The notes under the pieces: generated by a model
What the model saw: only the letters and a program-made list of their open reading frames with translations
Told to the model about the DNA's origin: nothing
Databases searched by the model: none
Program-made: the position numbers and the translations under genes
Shown here: in pieces, positions 53,253-56,000 of the stretch
Layout: the number at the start of each line of letters is the position of its first letter
Position numbering within the stretch: the first letter of the stretch is position 1
Assembly (NCBI GenBank): GCA_905221605.1
Contig: CAJNDS010002078.1
Span: forward strand, 250,001 to 306,000
DNA from: Symbiodinium natans
Taxonomy: Eukaryota; Sar; Dinophyceae; Suessiales; Symbiodiniaceae
DNA: 56,000 nt
Direction: 5' to 3'

Positions 53253-55030
53253 GGTGAGGCAGGTGTTCTCCACGTAGAAGGCCAGGCGCTCGAAGGGATG
53301 TCTGGTTCCATTCGTTCGCGTATTGGGCTGAAGCTCTCCTGAGGAGCAGCCGGAGGCCCATCAGGGAAGCAGTGCTAATATTCAATCAGCAGCTTTACCA
53401 GTGCTGCAAAGGAAAAGCAATGGCAGTCACTCAGCCCAGATGCCAAGTCTCTCTCCTTAGCCGGCTCTCTCTCCCGCTCTCTCTCTCTCGCTCTCTCTCG
53501 CTCGCTCGCTCGCTCGAGGGTGTACCATGGTGTGCCTTCTGTTCAAACCAGAGCGCAAAGCCGGCCAGACGTACACGTTGCACATCTCAAAGTTGCAGGA
53601 CCACCCTTCCGGCCGAACGGAATCTCCAGGACTTCAGAAGCTGGTTCCTCTGTGTTCTGCTAGTGCCTAGCTGTTCTGGACTGCAGCCAGCGGCATCGCA
53701 AATGCATTGTGTCATGCATGGTTGAGGCCGGTGCCACTGACAACGCTGAGGGGCAAAGCGTTGGAATGCCTGCAAGCTGCAGGCCATCGTCTTAGAGTGC
53801 CACAGAAGCGTGGATCAGCAGAAGGAAGCCATCTTGAGTGGCATAGAATTGGGCTATATTGAGCTCATTCTGAAACTGTCGAAGCGGCCCTTTGCCTTGG
53901 CAGGTGTGAGGAGCATTGGTCTTCCTGAGCCTCTCGGCAGAGACGTCGGGCTTCGGCGGGTTGCTGCTTTTGCTTGGTGTCAGCAATGCAGTCTCCGTGC
54001 CGCTGATTGGAAGAGCAAGAAGAGGTGCAGTGAGTTGATTTCCAAGTAGGATGTCTGGCAGGCTGCGCCGAGCATTGCTCGTCTCCCTCGGGGCCCACCT
54101 AGTCGCAGGGCTTCTGCTTGTGCTCGCAGGATGAGTGTTGAATGGACTGGCGGATTGTTCAAGCTTATATGGATTCTCTAGGTCTTTCCTGCGCAAGCAG
54201 GCGATACTGTGTTGAAAGAATAAGCTCGTAGTATGCTTTGGTATTCTTGATTGCTTGATCTTTCTCCTCAGATCACCCTGCAAGGACACATGGTTCTGGT
54301 GGCAATTGCGCTGTTGCCACTATGTGGCATTACTTCTAACGTGGAGCCCTTCACATAGCACTGTCATGCTTTGAAAGGCGAAGTAATGCGCCGTTTGCAC
54401 AAGGTCCATCAAGCTGTACTTCGTCACGGGCCGACTGGCTGCCTCCCCAACTACGGCTGCGCCTTGGCTGCTGCGAGTCACGATGCTGTTGCTTTTGCAG
54501 GGTAGCGTGCTGTTGTGGTTGGAAGCACTGCGCGTCCCGAAATCTACAAAGCCCGTTGAGGCTTTCTGGAAAAGGGTCCCCCAACCGGCGCAAAAAAGCG
54601 GGCCTTCGCGCTCGTAAGTTGTTTCGTAAAGAAGGTGGACCCTAGGGGGTCCTTGTTTTTTTGCGGGGGCTTGGTTGGTTGGTACTTAGTTTGGCGGTCC
54701 CAGGCTCCGAGGGGGGGTTGCTAAGGGTCCACTTGGATCACTCAAGGGTTGCAGTGTAAAAAGCATTCCCCCCAGAAGCATGCCTGCTGAGGGGGTCTGG
54801 GGGGTCGGCAGCCCGAAAAACAGGACTTTCGTGCTCAGGCCAAAGAGGAACGGTTTTGTGATGTTTTTCTGATATCTCCGTTCAAAAATTGATTCAACAG
54901 CTCCAAAATCACAACGCACGGGGGAGGAGGGCAGACGAGCTTAAGAGTGCCGGCGTGCGAATATATATTTCTTCTGTTTTTCACGGTGTGGATTTCATTC
55001 TTGGTGGATTCACGTGGCCCCAAGGTCAAA
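53253..55030. other. No supported gene
   Basis: Contains a CT/CTCG microsatellite (53,452-53,518) and short frames of both orientations. None is recognisable. Confidence 0.4.
53452..53518 (+). repeat. (CT)n / (CTCG)n microsatellite
   Basis: CTCTCTC words pass into a run of CTCG units near the right end. Confidence 0.85.
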
Positions 55031-55330
55031 ATGAAGCAGCAGTGCCCTTCACCAGGGAAGTCAGTGACGCCAGCCGCATCACCGACATCTTCGCCACTGG
55101 CCAAAGTCCCAGAAGCTTATGCCACTCGGCGAAAGCAACTCGCACCATGCGACACATACCACCATGCCGCAGGCAAAGCAGATGCAATATCCGCAATGCA
55201 CCAGGCTGCTTCGTGGGGGTTCTTTCCACCTGATCATGGTCTTTTGCGCGCCTCTTTTCTCGAACTGGCTGAATCAGTAGCCGTCAGCCATGTACGAGGG
55301 CACCTCGCGACCCCTCCCGTTGTAGCATGA
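55031..55330 (+). CDS. Possible unknown protein or exon, 99 residues
   Basis: ATG-to-TAG frame: MKQQCPSPGKSVTPAASPTS, KVPEAYATRRKQLAPCDTYH, ISAMHQAASWGFFPPDHGLL then FLELAESVAVSHVRG. The composition is protein-like and the frame is open upstream to 54,947. No family recognised. It could be the last exon of a gene beginning further left. Confidence 0.35.
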   Translation: MKQQCPSPGKSVTPAASPTSSPLAKVPEAYATRRKQLAPCDTYHHAAGKADAISAMHQAASWGFFPPDHGLLRASFLELAESVAVSHVRGHLATPPVVA

Positions 55331-56000
55331 TTGCGGTGAGAGCCTTACTCAGCGGTAAGGAGCATGGCGTGCAGCCCGGCCACGAGGCTCGATTCCATTG
55401 ACAAGCGAGCTATGCCTAGCATGGAACTATGAACATGTGAGAGGGCAAGGGGGTTAGGCATTCCGGACTGCTGAGACAGCAATGCTAAGTAATGACAGTC
55501 GATGATCGTGGTCGTCCCCACATAAAGCCGTCGTGACTTGCTTCACGCATTGCAGGTCCTCGTTTACGGCATTTGCGGTTGTCGTGGCAACTCTGAAGTT
55601 GTTGTTGCGGTTGCTGTGCTGGTTGTGTTTTGAAAGTTTGTGTGGTAGTTGTGGTTGTGGATGTGGTCGAGCTGGTGGTGGTGGTGGTGGTCTCTTGCAC
55701 CCGCTCGAGCTCCGAGCTGGGCTGTCGGAAGTTGAGAAGTGACATGCCTCGCAGGCTTTCGGCCAGGGTTTGAGATCCATGCCAGCGGTGGCTGAGGACT
55801 GCGAGGGGACCGTCGACGTATGTCGACGTGTTTAGATTCCGACACCGTGGGCATTTTTGCAGCTGCCAACCCCCCAACTCTCCAGGAAGATGTGGCTGCA
55901 GATCCCGTGATGGAGCCGAGTGCTCCGTCCATGAATGCTTCAGGACTGGTGCTGTCTGTTGTGTCTCACGAATACTCCCCTCAGCAATGCCTTAGTAGTG
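55331..56000. other. Window end, no firm gene
   Basis: Apart from the weak frames noted at 55,485-55,877 and after 55,881, nothing further is supported. The (GTG)n/(GTT)n-rich tract at about 55,590-55,690 is a degenerate microsatellite. Confidence 0.35.
55485..55877 (-). CDS. Possible Thr-rich frame, minus strand
   Basis: The minus strand is open for 130 codons, reading CPRCRNLNTSTYVDGPLAVL, LNFRQPSSELERVQE, a run of Thr/Ser, then Gln-rich. Thr/Ser runs are common in dinoflagellate extracellular proteins, as in the gene at 51,957, but here the run comes from a (GTG)n microsatellite and no ATG is present. Weak; the + strand also has open frames, and from about 55,881 a + piece reads EDVAADPVMEPSAPSMNASG. 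Confidence 0.22.
   Translation of the reverse strand: MGGWQLQKCPRCRNLNTSTYVDGPLAVLSHRWHGSQTLAESLRGMSLLNFRQPSSELERVQETTTTTTSSTTSTTTTTTQTFKTQPAQQPQQQLQSCHDNRKCRKRGPAMREASHDGFMWGRPRSSTVIT

Overview
The window looks like nuclear DNA of a dinoflagellate, most likely of the Symbiodiniaceae type. The clearest evidence is a conserved multi-exon gene for transcription elongation factor Spt5 (20.75-26.28 kb, + strand). Its reading frame is restored only by removing introns that begin with GT, GC or GA, end with AG, and are followed by a G. This mix of splice sites is characteristic of dinoflagellates. Plant/alveolate-type telomere repeats (TTTAGGG), abundant remnants of reverse-transcriptase elements, large simple repeats and long gene-poor stretches fit the same assignment. 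Nothing points to a prokaryote: there are no operons, no convincing ribosome binding sites and no CRISPR array.

Layout. 1-9.5 kb is gene-poor and holds a head-to-head pair of telomere-like arrays (7.74-8.09 kb). 9.5-19.2 kb holds scattered exon candidates and one intact intronless gene for a GNAT-type acetyltransferase-like protein (11.9-12.7 kb). 18.7-26.3 kb is the gene-dense part: the 3' end of one unknown gene, at least three exons of a second unknown gene ending at 20,623, and then SPT5 starting only 129 bp further on. All three lie on the + strand. 26.3-31.8 kb is gene-poor.

31.8-38.1 kb is a retroelement graveyard: an endonuclease-like fragment, a reverse transcriptase/RNase H fragment and two different RT-element C-terminal fragments, all frameshifted. 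The RT/RNase H fragment appears to be split by a 1.9-kb AT-rich block with imperfect inverted terminal repeats (33.27-35.15 kb), itself packed with several unrelated tandem repeats. 38.1-44.0 kb is repeat country: a 450-bp (CA)n tract that sits inside what looks like a coding region, (GA)n, G-rich tracts, a degenerate GGAGGCTATGTTGG family and an array of 29-bp units that each form a hairpin. 44-56 kb carries short exon-like ORFs, several with hydrophobic segments, and one long intact single-exon gene (51,957-53,252) for a predicted type I membrane protein with a Cys-rich head and a long Ser/Thr stalk.

Most genes cannot be joined into complete models by eye. Exons stated with exact ends are those where the phase and the AG|G rule agree on both sides; others are approximate. 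Family names come from remembered sequence patterns, not from a search.
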